Positions 26,085-35,290 are shown, counted from the stretch's first letter. The stretch is 64,000 nucleotides of DNA from Acinetobacter gandensis (GCF_001678755.1 NZ_LZDS01000029.1:124001-188000); one strand, 5' to 3'. The notes: a model not told the origin generated them from the letters alone. Made by a program: numbers and translations.

Positions 26085-27263
26085 ATGCAAAAAATTCTTC
26101 AAGATTGCTCTGTGCCCGCAGTTTTTGCTGGTTTTATTACTTTTCTGGTCGGTATAAGTGTCTCTGCTGTCTTAGTGATTCAGTCTGCCCAAATGTTAGG
26201 TGCAGATACTGCTGAAATTACCTCTTGGTTTTGGGCGCTGGGTTTAAGTATTGGTTTATGTGGTTTATTGCTTTCTTGGAAATTTAAATATCCTGTAGCG
26301 ACATCATGGTCTACAGCTGGTTTGGCGCTTATTTTGGCTACTGCCAATGGCTATAGTATGAATGCTGCACTTGGTGCATTTTTTATCTGTGGATTAGTGA
26401 CTGCCATTTTAGGTTTTTTAGGCATCTTCGAAAAAATTCTCACCCATATCCCACAAAGTTTAACCAGTGCCATGCTTGCTGGCGTGCTGCTAAAGTTCGG
26501 CATTGCATTATTTGCAAGCATTCAAAATGAATGGGCTTACGTACTCTGTTTACTCGCCGCCTATGTCATCATGAAGCGACTTTGGCCGCGATATAGCATT
26601 GTACTCACAGTGATTATTGGTATAGCCATGTGTCCAATATTACTTAACTTTAAAATGCCGGCAATTGATCTTGCTTTTGCGCAACCTGTTTGGATTAAAC
26701 CTGAATTTTCTTTCTCTGCGATGCTTGGCCTCGCGCTGCCATTATTTGTCATCAATATGGCATCACAATATTTACCAGGTCTAGCCATGATCAAAAGCTA
26801 TGGCTATCAACCTCATGTCAATCAGCTCATAGGTTGGACGGGAACTGCTCAAGCAATCTTTGCTCCTTTTGGCTGCTTTAGTGTCAATATTGCAGCCATA
26901 AGTGCTGCCATAAGTCTCGATGATCAAGCTCACACCGATGCTACAAAACGCTATATTGCAGGCATGAGTTGTGGGATCTTTTATATTTTGATGGGCATTT
27001 TTGCAGCCACTTTAGTCAGCTTTTTAATGTCCTTCCCGCTTATTTTTATTACATCACTTGCCGGTATTGCATTGTTGAGCACTATTGGTCACAACATTGT
27101 GATTGCCTTCCAAGATGCGAGTGAACGTGAAGCGGCACTTTTAACCTTTTTATTTAGTGCCTCGGGTGTACAGTTCTACGGTATTGGCTCAGCATTTTGG
27201 GGCTTGCTTTTCGGTTTAGTCGTCCATTTCATTTTCAAATTTAAAGCAAAAAAATCTGCCTAA
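26085..27263 (+). CDS. benE: Benzoate/H+ symporter family (BenE) transporter
   Basis: 392 residues with about 11-12 membrane helices. The opening VPAVFAGFITFLVGISVSAVLVIQSA and the segment PFGCFSVNIAAISAAI fit the BenE family, described from Acinetobacter as a benzoate:proton symporter. AAGGA sits five bases upstream of the ATG. No benzoate degradation genes are in this window, so the substrate is inferred from the family only. It converges with the TetR gene, with a 2-base gap and no terminator between them. Confidence 0.82.
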   Translation: MQKILQDCSVPAVFAGFITFLVGISVSAVLVIQSAQMLGADTAEITSWFWALGLSIGLCGLLLSWKFKYPVATSWSTAGLALILATANGYSMNAALGAFFICGLVTAILGFLGIFEKILTHIPQSLTSAMLAGVLLKFGIALFASIQNEWAYVLCLLAAYVIMKRLWPRYSIVLTVIIGIAMCPILLNFKMPAIDLAFAQPVWIKPEFSFSAMLGLALPLFVINMASQYLPGLAMIKSYGYQPHVNQLIGWTGTAQAIFAPFGCFSVNIAAISAAISLDDQAHTDATKRYIAGMSCGIFYILMGIFAATLVSFLMSFPLIFITSLAGIALLSTIGHNIVIAFQDASEREAALLTFLFSASGVQFYGIGSAFWGLLFGLVVHFIFKFKAKKSA

Positions 27264-27265
27264 GT

Positions 27266-27832
27266 TTATGAACTGATCCCACGATAAGTACGCGCGATCA
27301 GTTCGTCTTTAAGCAATTTTGTTTCGCTGATATCCTCAACTTCTGTAAATGCAGTCAACCAAATACCATCCGCAGCATAGCGTAAGATTTTTAACTCAAT
27401 ATCTGCATCAGTGCTTTGGTGTTTCGTTAATCGCTCACTCAACCACTCAATCCAATAATCGTTAAAAGTCCGATCTGTCAGCATGGTCATTGAGATTGCA
27501 GACCACGAATGCTCCAAGCCGTACACGGTTTTTTCTAGGGTAATTTCAATATAGGCGCGAGTAAAACAACCGTGCGGCTGAGGATCATCTGCAATAAGCC
27601 GATCGATGACATTATCCAACTGTTGCAACAGGCTAATAACCATCGCCTCTAAAAGTATTTTTTTATTTGGAAAATGATGAAAAACACCACCTTTCGTCAC
27701 GCCTACCAAATCTGCAACAGCTTGAATTGAAACACCATTAACGCCTTTTTCTGCAGCCAGTTGAATCGCGTGCTGCAAAATACTTTGACGAATTAACTGC
27801 GGTTCTTTTTTACGCTGATGCGGATTGTCCAT
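27266..27832 (-). CDS. TetR-family regulator of the SMR efflux gene
   Basis: 188 residues. The N-terminal helix-turn-helix is ISIQ...VADLVGVTKGGVFHHFPNKKILLEAM (residues about 38-66), typical of TetR/AcrR. The C-terminal ligand domain has the TetR_C_6-like look. It follows the SMR gene by 8 bases in one operon, and a palindromic operator lies before that operon, so autorepression relieved by a cationic drug is the natural model. Confidence 0.88.
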   Translation of the reverse strand: MDNPHQRKKEPQLIRQSILQHAIQLAAEKGVNGVSIQAVADLVGVTKGGVFHHFPNKKILLEAMVISLLQQLDNVIDRLIADDPQPHGCFTRAYIEITLEKTVYGLEHSWSAISMTMLTDRTFNDYWIEWLSERLTKHQSTDADIELKILRYAADGIWLTAFTEVEDISETKLLKDELIARTYRGISS

Positions 27833-27840
27833 AAAATCCT

Positions 27841-28185
27841 TTAATGCCCTGTAGAATTTGAAAATATATTAATGACAACAACACCTGCAACAATTAAAGC
27901 AATGCCTAGCATTGCAGGAATATCTAAATTTTGTCGAAAGATAAAGTAGCCAATTAAAGCAGTTAAAACAATCCCTACTCCCGCCCAAATGGCATAAGCA
28001 ATGCCAAGTGGTATGACTTTAATCACTTGCGACAATAAGTAAAATGCCAATGAAAAAAGTACCACCACGACTAAGGATGGAACCAATTTACTAAAGCCTT
28101 CTGACTTCACTAAAAATGTTGAACCAATTACTTCTGAAATAATTGCACAGGCCAATAACCCATATGCAAACATGACTGAATTCAT
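27841..28185 (-). CDS. Small multidrug resistance (SMR/EmrE-like) transporter
   Basis: 114 residues from the ATG at 28185 (GAGAG upstream); the ATG at 28173 would put the key glutamate at position 14 exactly as in EmrE and is equally possible. A TTG at 28200 also opens the frame. Four helices are visible. The proton/drug glutamate is in LLACAIISEVIGS, and GIAYAIWAGVGIV is the SMR signature. SMR dimers exchange protons for quaternary ammonium compounds. AbeS of A. baumannii is a relative, but this sequence is clearly different. Confidence 0.9.
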   Translation of the reverse strand: MNSVMFAYGLLACAIISEVIGSTFLVKSEGFSKLVPSLVVVVLFSLAFYLLSQVIKVIPLGIAYAIWAGVGIVLTALIGYFIFRQNLDIPAMLGIALIVAGVVVINIFSNSTGH

Positions 28186-28200
28186 TACACTCTCAAACAA

Positions 28201-28222
28201 ACATACCGATCGGTAGGTATGT
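28201..28222. promoter_or_regulatory. TetR-type operator overlapping the SMR promoter
   Basis: Arms ACATACC (28201-28207) and GGTATGT (28216-28222) flank a second palindrome, TACCGATCGGTA (28204-28215, perfect). On the minus strand a promoter TTGCGA-N17-TAACAT (28242-28247 and 28219-28224) has its -10 box overlapping the operator. Bound repressor would block transcription of the SMR-TetR operon. Confidence 0.7.
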
Positions 28223-28305
28223 TATGTTTTTAAAATTATTTTCGCAAGCTAAGATTTATTTTTATGGCAAAATATATCTAAGCCACATAAAGATTGCTTT
28301 TATTT

Positions 28306-29295
28306 TTAATGCTTCGCAAGAAACTCGGTCGTGAGCTGAAAGGTGTGTTGACTGGCTTTTTTACCCATCATAAATTGATATTCATGTACAAGTAGCTCTT
28401 TGGAATCTGGATAAAATGCTGTACTTACTTTAACTCCCACGGCCTCTAACTGCTTTACGAAAGGCATGGATTGTGTTTCGGTTAAAAAGTCTTTATTACC
28501 CCCACTGATAAATACTGGCGGATAATTTTTTGTGATATGCGAACTGGTCGAAATACTTTTTAGAAACTCCGTATCATCCTTCTTATTACCTGTGTAGGCT
28601 TGAACAAGGTTATACACGCCCCATTCAATCAAACCAATCTCTTCAGGTGCTGTATTCACAAAAGAGGCTAAATCATAAATCCCACAATGTAGGATTAAGC
28701 CTTTAAGTTGATTGGGTTGAATGACAGGATGAATCTGAGAACTTTCCGCAAAAACTGGATTAGTCACCAAAGCAGCATAGTGACTGGCCATATTTGCACC
28801 AGCAGAATCCCCTGCTAAATACAATTGATTGGGATCTATTTTCCAGTCATTTGCATGCTGCCGAATAAAGTTCATCGCAGAATCAATTTGATGGAGTTGA
28901 GTCGGATAAATAGCTTCAGGTGCAAACTGATATTGTACAGATACGACATTATAACCTTCTGCTGCTAAACGCTTAAAATATCCACGCGCATGCTCTTTTG
29001 AGCCTGAAACCCAACCACCGCCATGTATCCAAACCACTGTTGGTCTTGGCAATAAATTGGCAATATTATCTGGTTGATAAATATCTAGATGTAAATCTGG
29101 ATTCTGCTGATACAGTACATTACTGTGTATCAAAACATTTTCAGGCGCATGCCGATCAATAAATTGTTTTTGTACTTGAGTCGATAGATTAAATGCACCC
29201 GCAATTAATTTCGTGCTGCTCTGTGTATTTTGACAACCTGATAATTGCAAAACAGAACAAAGGCTCAATGCTGTGAATATTAATTTTGTATACAT
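28306..29295 (-). CDS. Lipoprotein alpha/beta hydrolase (HSL-type esterase)
   Basis: 329 residues from the ATG at 29295, giving MYTKLIFTALSLCSVLQLSGC, a lipoprotein signal with lipobox LSGC. Catalytic features of the hormone-sensitive lipase group: oxyanion hole WIHGGGWVSG, nucleophile in LAGDSAGANMAS, acid in ISGGNKDFLT, and histidine in LLVHEYQFM. It is likely tethered to the envelope, where it would hydrolyse short esters. No operon partner is seen. Confidence 0.85.
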   Translation of the reverse strand: MYTKLIFTALSLCSVLQLSGCQNTQSSTKLIAGAFNLSTQVQKQFIDRHAPENVLIHSNVLYQQNPDLHLDIYQPDNIANLLPRPTVVWIHGGGWVSGSKEHARGYFKRLAAEGYNVVSVQYQFAPEAIYPTQLHQIDSAMNFIRQHANDWKIDPNQLYLAGDSAGANMASHYAALVTNPVFAESSQIHPVIQPNQLKGLILHCGIYDLASFVNTAPEEIGLIEWGVYNLVQAYTGNKKDDTEFLKSISTSSHITKNYPPVFISGGNKDFLTETQSMPFVKQLEAVGVKVSTAFYPDSKELLVHEYQFMMGKKASQHTFQLTTEFLAKH

Positions 29296-29666
29296 GCGAT
29301 TATCCAATGTGCTTTCCAATCTGATGAACTAAGCTATTTACAAAATCATCTACACCATATATAGGGATGATTGATTGAAAATTAAATATTTATCGGCTGA
29401 TATTTTAAGCTTATATTATTTCCTTGAACACAAGTAATTCTGCTTATAAATCCGACAATTTCAGTCAAATTTATTGAGTACAAAAAAATACTTAAATCCT
29501 AGTTTTTTGCTCTGCTTTATTTGACGGACAGTTGACAAATTAACATTTAAATTCTTTCTAATTTTATGAATTTACGATATTTTTTATATTTATAAATTGA
29601 ACCAACGCACACAATATGCTATCAATAAAGCATAGGGTTTAAAGCAATAATAGTGGAGATTTTCTC
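29296..29666. other. Divergent promoter region between esterase and uspA genes
   Basis: AT-rich, about 370 bases. It holds one good plus-strand promoter candidate (29597-29625) and a TTGACA near 29531 with no well-spaced -10 box. I see no ORF or hairpin of note. Confidence 0.4.
29597..29625 (+). promoter_or_regulatory. Sigma-70-type promoter for the first uspA gene
   Basis: TTGAAC (-35) and TATCAA (-10) are separated by 17 bases, about 40 bases upstream of the ATG at 29667. Confidence 0.4.
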
Positions 29667-30110
29667 ATGTCATATCAACAAATTTTAGTCCCAGTCGACG
29701 GTTCAGAAATCTCATTTTCTGCAGTTAAAAAAGCAGCCATCTTGGCGAAAGCATTTAATAGCCAACTGACGCTGATCAGCCTTGTTGCTGAAGACCCATT
29801 TACTGATGCGGATTTCTATTATTCTTCTGCAATCATGAAAGAATATTTTGTCCAGGCCTATGCAAATGCTGAAGCTGCATTAAAAGAAGCTTTGACAATT
29901 ACTGCAAGTGAAGGCGTAGACGCACAAAGTAAAATCGTGAAAGGCCAAGTTTCTGCTGAAGGTGTGGTTGAAGCAGCCAATGAAGTGAAGGCCGATTTAA
30001 TTGTAATGGGTTCACATGGTCGTAAAGGCTTCAAGAAAATGCTTTTAGGTAGTTTTGCTCAAGATGTATTAAGTAATACTGAACTTCCAGTACTTGTTGT
30101 TAAAGCATAA
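29667..30110 (+). CDS. Universal stress protein A family protein
   Basis: 147 residues of the Usp fold. ILVPVDGSEISFSAV starts the domain, and GSHGRKGFKKMLLGS near residue 114 matches the ATP-binding pattern G-2x-G-9x-G-S. It is cytoplasmic and probably dimeric. GGAG lies before the ATG. A paralogue follows at 30217, separated by a terminator, so each is probably a transcript of its own. Role in stress survival is inferred from the family. Confidence 0.93.
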   Translation: MSYQQILVPVDGSEISFSAVKKAAILAKAFNSQLTLISLVAEDPFTDADFYYSSAIMKEYFVQAYANAEAALKEALTITASEGVDAQSKIVKGQVSAEGVVEAANEVKADLIVMGSHGRKGFKKMLLGSFAQDVLSNTELPVLVVKA

Positions 30111-30116
30111 ATGTTT

Positions 30117-30139
30117 AAGCCCACTTCGGTGGGCTTTCT
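30117..30139 (+). terminator. Intrinsic terminator between the two usp genes
   Basis: AAGCCCAC-TTCG-GTGGGCTT forms a stable UUCG tetraloop hairpin followed by TCT. The T tract is short. Confidence 0.8.
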
Positions 30140-30216
30140 ATTCTCAATATGATAATTGCATTATTCTGATTTACGAATATCTTAAAAATAATAGCCATAA
30201 CCAAGGAAACTGATCT

Positions 30217-30663
30217 ATGAGTCAATATAAACAAATTTTAGTTCCTGTAGATGAATCTCCTATTTCTTATTCTGCTGTTGAGCATGCATTAGCACTGGCA
30301 AAAAGCCAAGATGCCCATGTCACTATAGTAAGTGTGGTTGCTGTTGACCCTTTTGTGGGTGTTGACTTTTATGCCATTGCACCAGCGATTACTGAATACT
30401 TTATGCAAGCGGAAAAGAGCGCACAATTACGTTTAGAAGATATTAAACAATCTTTTATTCGAGATGGTATTGAAGTCGATACACGTCTGGTACATGGTGT
30501 GTCGCCAACTGAAGGTATTTTACAAGTTGCCGATGAACTCAATGTCGATTTAATTATTATGGGTTCACATGGCCACACTGGCTTGAAAAAAGCCATGCTC
30601 GGAAGCGTTGCACAAAATATTTTAACGCAGTGCCCAATCCCCGTGTTGATTGTAAAAGAATAA
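30217..30663 (+). CDS. Universal stress protein A family protein (second copy)
   Basis: 148 residues, a tandem paralogue of the gene at 29667. It shares ILVPVDESPISYSAV, the DPF..DFY segment, and GSHGHTGLKKAMLGS with the G-2x-G-9x-G-S nucleotide motif. AAGGAA precedes the ATG. Divergence is considerable (many conservative changes), so the duplication is not recent. Confidence 0.93.
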   Translation: MSQYKQILVPVDESPISYSAVEHALALAKSQDAHVTIVSVVAVDPFVGVDFYAIAPAITEYFMQAEKSAQLRLEDIKQSFIRDGIEVDTRLVHGVSPTEGILQVADELNVDLIIMGSHGHTGLKKAMLGSVAQNILTQCPIPVLIVKE

Positions 30664-30665
30664 AT

Positions 30666-30695
30666 AAAAAAGCCCTCATCGAGGGCATTTTTATT
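30666..30695. terminator. Terminator after the second usp gene
   Basis: GCCCTC-ATC-GAGGGC is flanked by AAAAAA upstream and ATTTTTATTT downstream, so it can act in both directions and may also serve the minus-strand small gene at 30715. Confidence 0.85.
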
Positions 30696-30714
30696 TATGT
30701 GATAACAATGTAAA

Positions 30715-30927
30715 TTAGGATTGGCCAATAATTTTATGCAAACTTTGTAAATAACGTTCTGCATCTACACCCACCGAAAACTTTTTCTCAAAAAGCCCTG
30801 TGCTTTGCACACTATTAGGTGTGTATTCAACTGCTACAACAAAAGCATTGTGAACATCTTTAGATATACGAACCGCAATAATATGATGGGAGTTTAAATA
30901 AAATCCACCATCCACCTTAACCAACAT
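30715..30927 (-). CDS. Small hypothetical protein, 70 residues
   Basis: 70 residues with no family I recognise. Support for a real gene: GAGGCAGGT directly before the ATG, a terminator just downstream, and normal amino acid composition. The sequence has alternating strands (VDGGFYLNSHHIIAVRIS, AFVVAVEYTP) followed by a C-terminal helix (AERYLQSLHKII), which suggests a small beta-alpha fold. It is convergent with the usp gene. A folded leader lies upstream. Confidence 0.6.
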   Translation of the reverse strand: MLVKVDGGFYLNSHHIIAVRISKDVHNAFVVAVEYTPNSVQSTGLFEKKFSVGVDAERYLQSLHKIIGQS

Positions 30928-30953
30928 ACCTGCCTCAAAAATTCAAATTCTTG

Positions 30954-31014
30954 GGTTTAAAGATTGGCGTGTATATAAAACACACCCTACTTCGACACAC
31001 GAGATCTTTAAGCC
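30954..31014 (-). promoter_or_regulatory. Long stem-loop in the leader of the 70-residue gene
   Basis: Outer arms GGTTTAAAGAT (30954-30964, in plus-strand GGTTT form) and ATCTTTAAGCC (31004-31014) pair with one G-U. An inner stem CGTGT (30968-30972) / ACACG (30997-31001) extends it. The fold ends 27 bases upstream of the minus-strand ATG at 30927. It has no T tract and does not look like a terminator. It could be an RNA leader element or an operator. Confidence 0.4.
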
Positions 31015-31192
31015 TTAATATTCTACGCTTATTATGTGATATATATTGCATTTTATATTAATTTAAAGTTAACAATCACACTTAAAAATTTAGTTTTATT
31101 ATTAAATCTTTTGTTATCAAGTTAATAGTTTGACTTTTATAACTTAAAAAATTTGCTCAAAAAGATCTAAACCTTGCTTTCAGATGCAGCAT
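31015..31192. other. AT-rich intergenic sequence
   Basis: Together with the neighbouring leader structure and terminator this fills the 350-base gap between the 70-residue gene and pepN. I see no ORF here. A promoter for the small gene is expected but not distinct. Confidence 0.3.
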
Positions 31193-31228
31193 TAAAAAAC
31201 CCTGCTCATCTCTAGATAAACAGGGTTT
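31193..31228 (-). terminator. Intrinsic terminator after pepN
   Basis: AAACCCTG pairs with CAGGGTTT across a 16-base loop. On the minus strand the stem is followed by TTTTTTAATG. Confidence 0.75.
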
Positions 31229-31276
31229 AATAATTGATTTAAAACATGCAAGTTAAATCAGTATTTCAACGTCAGC

Positions 31277-33886
31277 TTAAACACTCAACATACTGTTTAA
31301 TGTTTCAGACACATTTTTTGACTTAACCAATGGTTTTAATGCCTCAAGTTCAGCCTTCACTGTACTGCGCTGTGGTTCAGCCAAAGTATACCAACGCGAC
31401 AAAATTTGCAGTAAACGAGAGCCGACAATCGGATTTTTCTCATCCAATATTTTTGCCAAATTAATAATATGTTGAACACCAAAACTCCAAGTATTGACTG
31501 GATTTGCATTTAATCCACCCGTTACAGCGCGAATACGGTTTGGCACTTTCAAGTCATAGTCAGCGTGTTCAGTCAGTGCCTTAATCGTTTCAGCCGTTGC
31601 TTTCGGATGTGCTGCTTGAAGCATAAACCACTGATCCATAGACAAAGCTTCATCTTTAAATTTGGTATAAAAATCTGCTAAAACAGCTTCCGCTTGTGGT
31701 GCATCATTCCATACTAATACTTTTAACGCGCCTAAGCGTTCAGACATATTTCCAGTAGTTTGATATTGCTGTTCAGCCAAATCAAATACATCTGCATCGC
31801 CTTGACGTGCCATCATCGAAAGCATGATGTTTTTCAGTGCTCGAACACCCATGGCTTGAGAGAAATCTTTTTGTAGATCCGGATCAAGTGTTAAATAGGT
31901 CTCTTTACAGAATGCGCCAAGTTCACGTGCCAAAGTACTCAATAGCGCTTCACGCTGTTCTTGTACTTTTTCTGGATTATATTCAGTGTCGATACGACTA
32001 CCTAAATAACCTTCTGTTGGTACCTCAAATAATCGTGACGCCAACAATGGATCGCGTTGAACCACACTTGGTAATGTTTTTTGAATAGCTTGAATATAAA
32101 TATCCGCATCATGGCCATTTAACAAAATACGTTCTAACAAGGTTTGGCTGGCTTGCCATTGGTTAAAACCATTCGGCTCGTACTGCATCAGGAATGCAAG
32201 CTCTTCATCTGAATAGTTAAATTCAAGATTAACGGGTGCAGAGAAGTTACGCAGTAAAGACACAACAGGCTTGGTTTTTACACCGCTAAATGTAATGGTT
32301 GCAGTATCGGTATCAAATAAATACACGCCATCTTTAATGCCATTTTCAACCAATGCATCTGAGCTGAGAAGTAACTGTTCACCACTCGTCGCATCAAACA
32401 ATGCCAAAGCCACAGGAATAGGCACAGCTTTTAAATTTGGATATTTCGGGTGTGCCTTTAAGCTTTGTTTCAAGCTTAAAGTATAGGTTTGATTTGCAGC
32501 ATCGTACTCACCTTTTGCTTCAAGTTTTGGTGTGCCCGGTTGGTTATACCAAATCAAGAAACTCGACAAATCTACACCTGAACCCGCTGTCAGTGCTGCT
32601 ACCCAATCTTCAACAGTCACGGCTTGACCATCGTGGCGTTTGAAATATTCGTCAGTACCTGCACGGAATTTTTCTTTGCCCAAGAGTGTCGCCATCATGC
32701 GGTTAATTTCCGCACCTTTTTCGTACACTGTCGCGGTATAGAAGTTATTAATTTCAACAAAATGATCTGGACGCGGTGGATGTGAAAGCGGGCCTGAATC
32801 TTCTGGAAACTGATGGGCTTTTAGCACTGCAACGTCATCGATACGTTGTACCGCAGCAGATTGTAAATCTTCTGAGAACGACTGATCACGGAATACCGTC
32901 AAACCTTCTTTTAAGCACAGTTGGAACCAGTCACGACAAGTAATACGGTTACCTGTCCAGTTATGGAAGTATTCATGTGCAATAACTGACTGAACACGCA
33001 TAATTGCAGCATCTGTCGTATATTCTTCATCAGCCAGCACACATGAGGTATTAAAGATGTTGAGACCTTTGTTTTCCATTGCGCCCATGTTGAAAGCACT
33101 AGTTGCCACAATCATATAATTGTCTAAATCATATGGACGACCATAGTGTTCTTCATCCCAACGCATTGAGTGTTTTAATGCTTCCATCGCAATGTGACAT
33201 TTTGGAATATCTTTTTCTTCAGCATATATTTCTAAAGCAACATTACGACCTTCAGACGTCACGTAATGATCTTTAAGTACAGCCAAATCACCAATCACGC
33301 AAGCAAATAGGTAAGACGGTTTTTTAGTCGGATCTTGCCACACGGCATAATGACGACCCTCACCCGCTTCACCTTTTTCCAATAAGTTACCATTTGCAAG
33401 TAAAACTGGAAATTTCTTATCGGCTTCAACACGTGTAGTAAATACAGACAGAACATCTGGACGGTCAGGATAGAAAGTAATTTTACGGAAACCTTCAGGC
33501 TCATTTTGCGTCACAAATAAATCTTTTCCGGCAAGATATAATCCTTCAAGCTGAGTATTATTTTCAGGATGAATCACCACTTGAGTTTCAATCACAGCCT
33601 GATCTGGCGCATTCGAGATGCGTAGTTGTTCTGCATCTAATCGATAAGCATCTGCTGAAAGTACTTCTCCATTTATTGAAATGGATTTGAGTTCTAAATC
33701 ACGCCCTAACAGTACAAGATCACCAGCCGTTTGACGCTGCATCACCAGTTTGCTATTTACATGGGTATAGTCATCAAACACTTGAATATCAAGATCAATA
33801 CTATCAACTACATATGAAGGTTTTTGATAATCTTTTAAATATACAGTTTGGTCTGCTTCGACCATTGGATTTGCCGCGATGTTCAT
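31277..33886 (-). CDS. pepN: Aminopeptidase N
   Basis: 869 residues, the usual length for the M1 family in gammaproteobacteria. The exopeptidase motif GAMENKG (about residue 262) and zinc motif HEYFHNWTGNR with the downstream glutamate are intact. The C-terminal domain is of the DUF3458 Ig-like plus helical type. It cleaves N-terminal residues of cytoplasmic peptides and needs zinc. It is a single-gene unit with its own terminator. Confidence 0.97.
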   Translation of the reverse strand: MNIAANPMVEADQTVYLKDYQKPSYVVDSIDLDIQVFDDYTHVNSKLVMQRQTAGDLVLLGRDLELKSISINGEVLSADAYRLDAEQLRISNAPDQAVIETQVVIHPENNTQLEGLYLAGKDLFVTQNEPEGFRKITFYPDRPDVLSVFTTRVEADKKFPVLLANGNLLEKGEAGEGRHYAVWQDPTKKPSYLFACVIGDLAVLKDHYVTSEGRNVALEIYAEEKDIPKCHIAMEALKHSMRWDEEHYGRPYDLDNYMIVATSAFNMGAMENKGLNIFNTSCVLADEEYTTDAAIMRVQSVIAHEYFHNWTGNRITCRDWFQLCLKEGLTVFRDQSFSEDLQSAAVQRIDDVAVLKAHQFPEDSGPLSHPPRPDHFVEINNFYTATVYEKGAEINRMMATLLGKEKFRAGTDEYFKRHDGQAVTVEDWVAALTAGSGVDLSSFLIWYNQPGTPKLEAKGEYDAANQTYTLSLKQSLKAHPKYPNLKAVPIPVALALFDATSGEQLLLSSDALVENGIKDGVYLFDTDTATITFSGVKTKPVVSLLRNFSAPVNLEFNYSDEELAFLMQYEPNGFNQWQASQTLLERILLNGHDADIYIQAIQKTLPSVVQRDPLLASRLFEVPTEGYLGSRIDTEYNPEKVQEQREALLSTLARELGAFCKETYLTLDPDLQKDFSQAMGVRALKNIMLSMMARQGDADVFDLAEQQYQTTGNMSERLGALKVLVWNDAPQAEAVLADFYTKFKDEALSMDQWFMLQAAHPKATAETIKALTEHADYDLKVPNRIRAVTGGLNANPVNTWSFGVQHIINLAKILDEKNPIVGSRLLQILSRWYTLAEPQRSTVKAELEALKPLVKSKNVSETLNSMLSV

Positions 33887-34141
33887 ATCTTGTCCTGTTC
33901 CTTTGTTATCGTCGATCAGCGAAGCGTGAAAAAAATTCTAACTCGCTTGATCATACGACAAGTTTTATTGGCTGTCTGCGCATTTACAATGTTTTATATA
34001 TGGGCGCAATTCCACCTATTTTCAATCATTCAATGAGAATAATTCTTTAAGTTTGGCGCATATTTAGGCATCTCTATAGCAATATCAGTGCCGTATTATT
34101 TGACTTCGGTTTTAGATTGATTCATTTAAAAAGCTTTGCAT
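33887..34141. other. Intergenic region upstream of pepN
   Basis: About 255 bases without a convincing ORF; two overlapping plus-strand frames that start inside pepN are shadows. It should carry the pepN promoter on minus. I see no inverted repeat of note. Confidence 0.3.
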
Positions 34142-34168
34142 AAAAAAAGCACATTTCTGTGCTTTCTC
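34142..34168 (-). terminator. Intrinsic terminator after the gene at 34212
   Basis: AAAGCACA-TTTC-TGTGCTTT; on the minus strand it is followed by seven Ts. Confidence 0.85.
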
Positions 34169-34211
34169 TGACATTTATAAATCTTCACTGAAATTTAAAT
34201 TTTTAAAGCCT

Positions 34212-34490
34212 TTAACTATTTGGAAAGATTTGGTCAAGCGCTGCGTCATAATCTGCCACAAATACAAAAGTAAAACGAGATACAAAGCCTTTTAGAAATT
34301 GTTCAATTTCATCAGTTGCTCCCGCGACATAGACCATTGAAACATTATGCTGAGTTGCTAACCCTAATAACTCCAAAGTCTTCTCTAACGTTTTATCGTG
34401 CCCAATGACCAATGCACCGACCATTACGCCTTGGTCTTTTTTATAGAGCTGCATACGAGTGATATTGCTTGTTTTTAATGCATCTGACAT
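34212..34490 (-). CDS. Hypothetical protein, 92 residues
   Basis: 92 residues from the ATG at 34490, with GGAAA eight bases before it. The frame extends to a TTG at 34538. I do not recognise the family. The pattern of strands and helices (GVMVGALVIGHD, KTLELLGLATQHNVSMVYVAG, FTFVFVADYDAALDQIF) reads like a small alpha/beta protein. A strong terminator follows, which supports a real gene. No partner gene is evident. Confidence 0.62.
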   Translation of the reverse strand: MSDALKTSNITRMQLYKKDQGVMVGALVIGHDKTLEKTLELLGLATQHNVSMVYVAGATDEIEQFLKGFVSRFTFVFVADYDAALDQIFPNS

Positions 34491-34980
34491 TTTGTATTTC
34501 CAATACGAATCTAAAGAGTTATTCACCATCATTTCCAAACGAATCTGCCTACCGATAGCAACCTATTGAGTAGCACAAATCCATTTAATTCAACTTTTAA
34601 TTGAGTGCTCCATAAAAGGTGCAATGAAGATAAAATAAAATTTCATTCAATTTAACATAAGAGCCGTATAACCGCTGAAAAATCAGTGATTTTAAAGATG
34701 ACTTAATCTGTCTCTCTGTGTTTTCACAATGTGCACCAGTATGTATCAATAAAAACATCTAGACTTTGAATAAATATTGCACTCAATCCTAAAATAGCTA
34801 TTTATAGAATTGTTACAACTTAGACCCGCATAAAATATATTTTAAATATCAATAGATTAAAAATTATTATTTGATTTTTTATACATATGAATTTCAAGCT
34901 GATTATTTTGTGCACACTTTTTGCAATACCTATCTTGTAAAACAAACTTAATATTTATCAAAACAAAAAAGAGGTGCACT
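34491..34980. other. Divergent intergenic region
   Basis: About 490 AT-rich bases between two small divergent genes. A possible plus-strand promoter TTGAAT-N18-TAAAAT lies at 34766-34795, 185 bases upstream of the next start. I see no ORF with a plausible start and no strong hairpin. Confidence 0.35.
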
Positions 34981-35244
34981 ATGTTTATTAAAGATCATAT
35001 TGTTCGGATGGAGAATCTTAAAACTTTAAAAGCGTTGGATGCCGCAAATATCGATCATAAAGTAATAGCAATGTTTATGAGCTGCGAAGGTGTCCCACTT
35101 CAACCTCATGAAGTAAGTTCGATATTGAACACTTACGATACGCTTGGCGCTAAAAAAGTGCCATCAAAAAAAGTACAAGCTCTCATTAATGCGAAACAAC
35201 TTGGCGAGGAGGATGAATCAATTCCATGTCCAGCAGCCTATTAA
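34981..35244 (+). CDS. Hypothetical protein, 87 residues
   Basis: 87 residues from the ATG at 34981, which has GAGGTG seven bases upstream; the frame itself opens at 34921 but lacks a ribosome site there. The protein is helical and charged: MENLKTLKALDAANIDHKVI, MFMSCEGVPLQPHEVSSILN, and a C-terminal lysine-rich part. Unknown family. A strong terminator follows at 35260, so it forms a single-gene transcript. Confidence 0.65.
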   Translation: MFIKDHIVRMENLKTLKALDAANIDHKVIAMFMSCEGVPLQPHEVSSILNTYDTLGAKKVPSKKVQALINAKQLGEEDESIPCPAAY

Positions 35245-35259
35245 TTTTTCTTTTCAGCT

Positions 35260-35290
35260 AAAGTGCTGCAAATGATGCAGCACTTTTTTT
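35260..35290 (+). terminator. Strong intrinsic terminator
   Basis: AAGTGCTGC pairs with GCAGCACTT and is followed by a T7 run. Confidence 0.9.
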
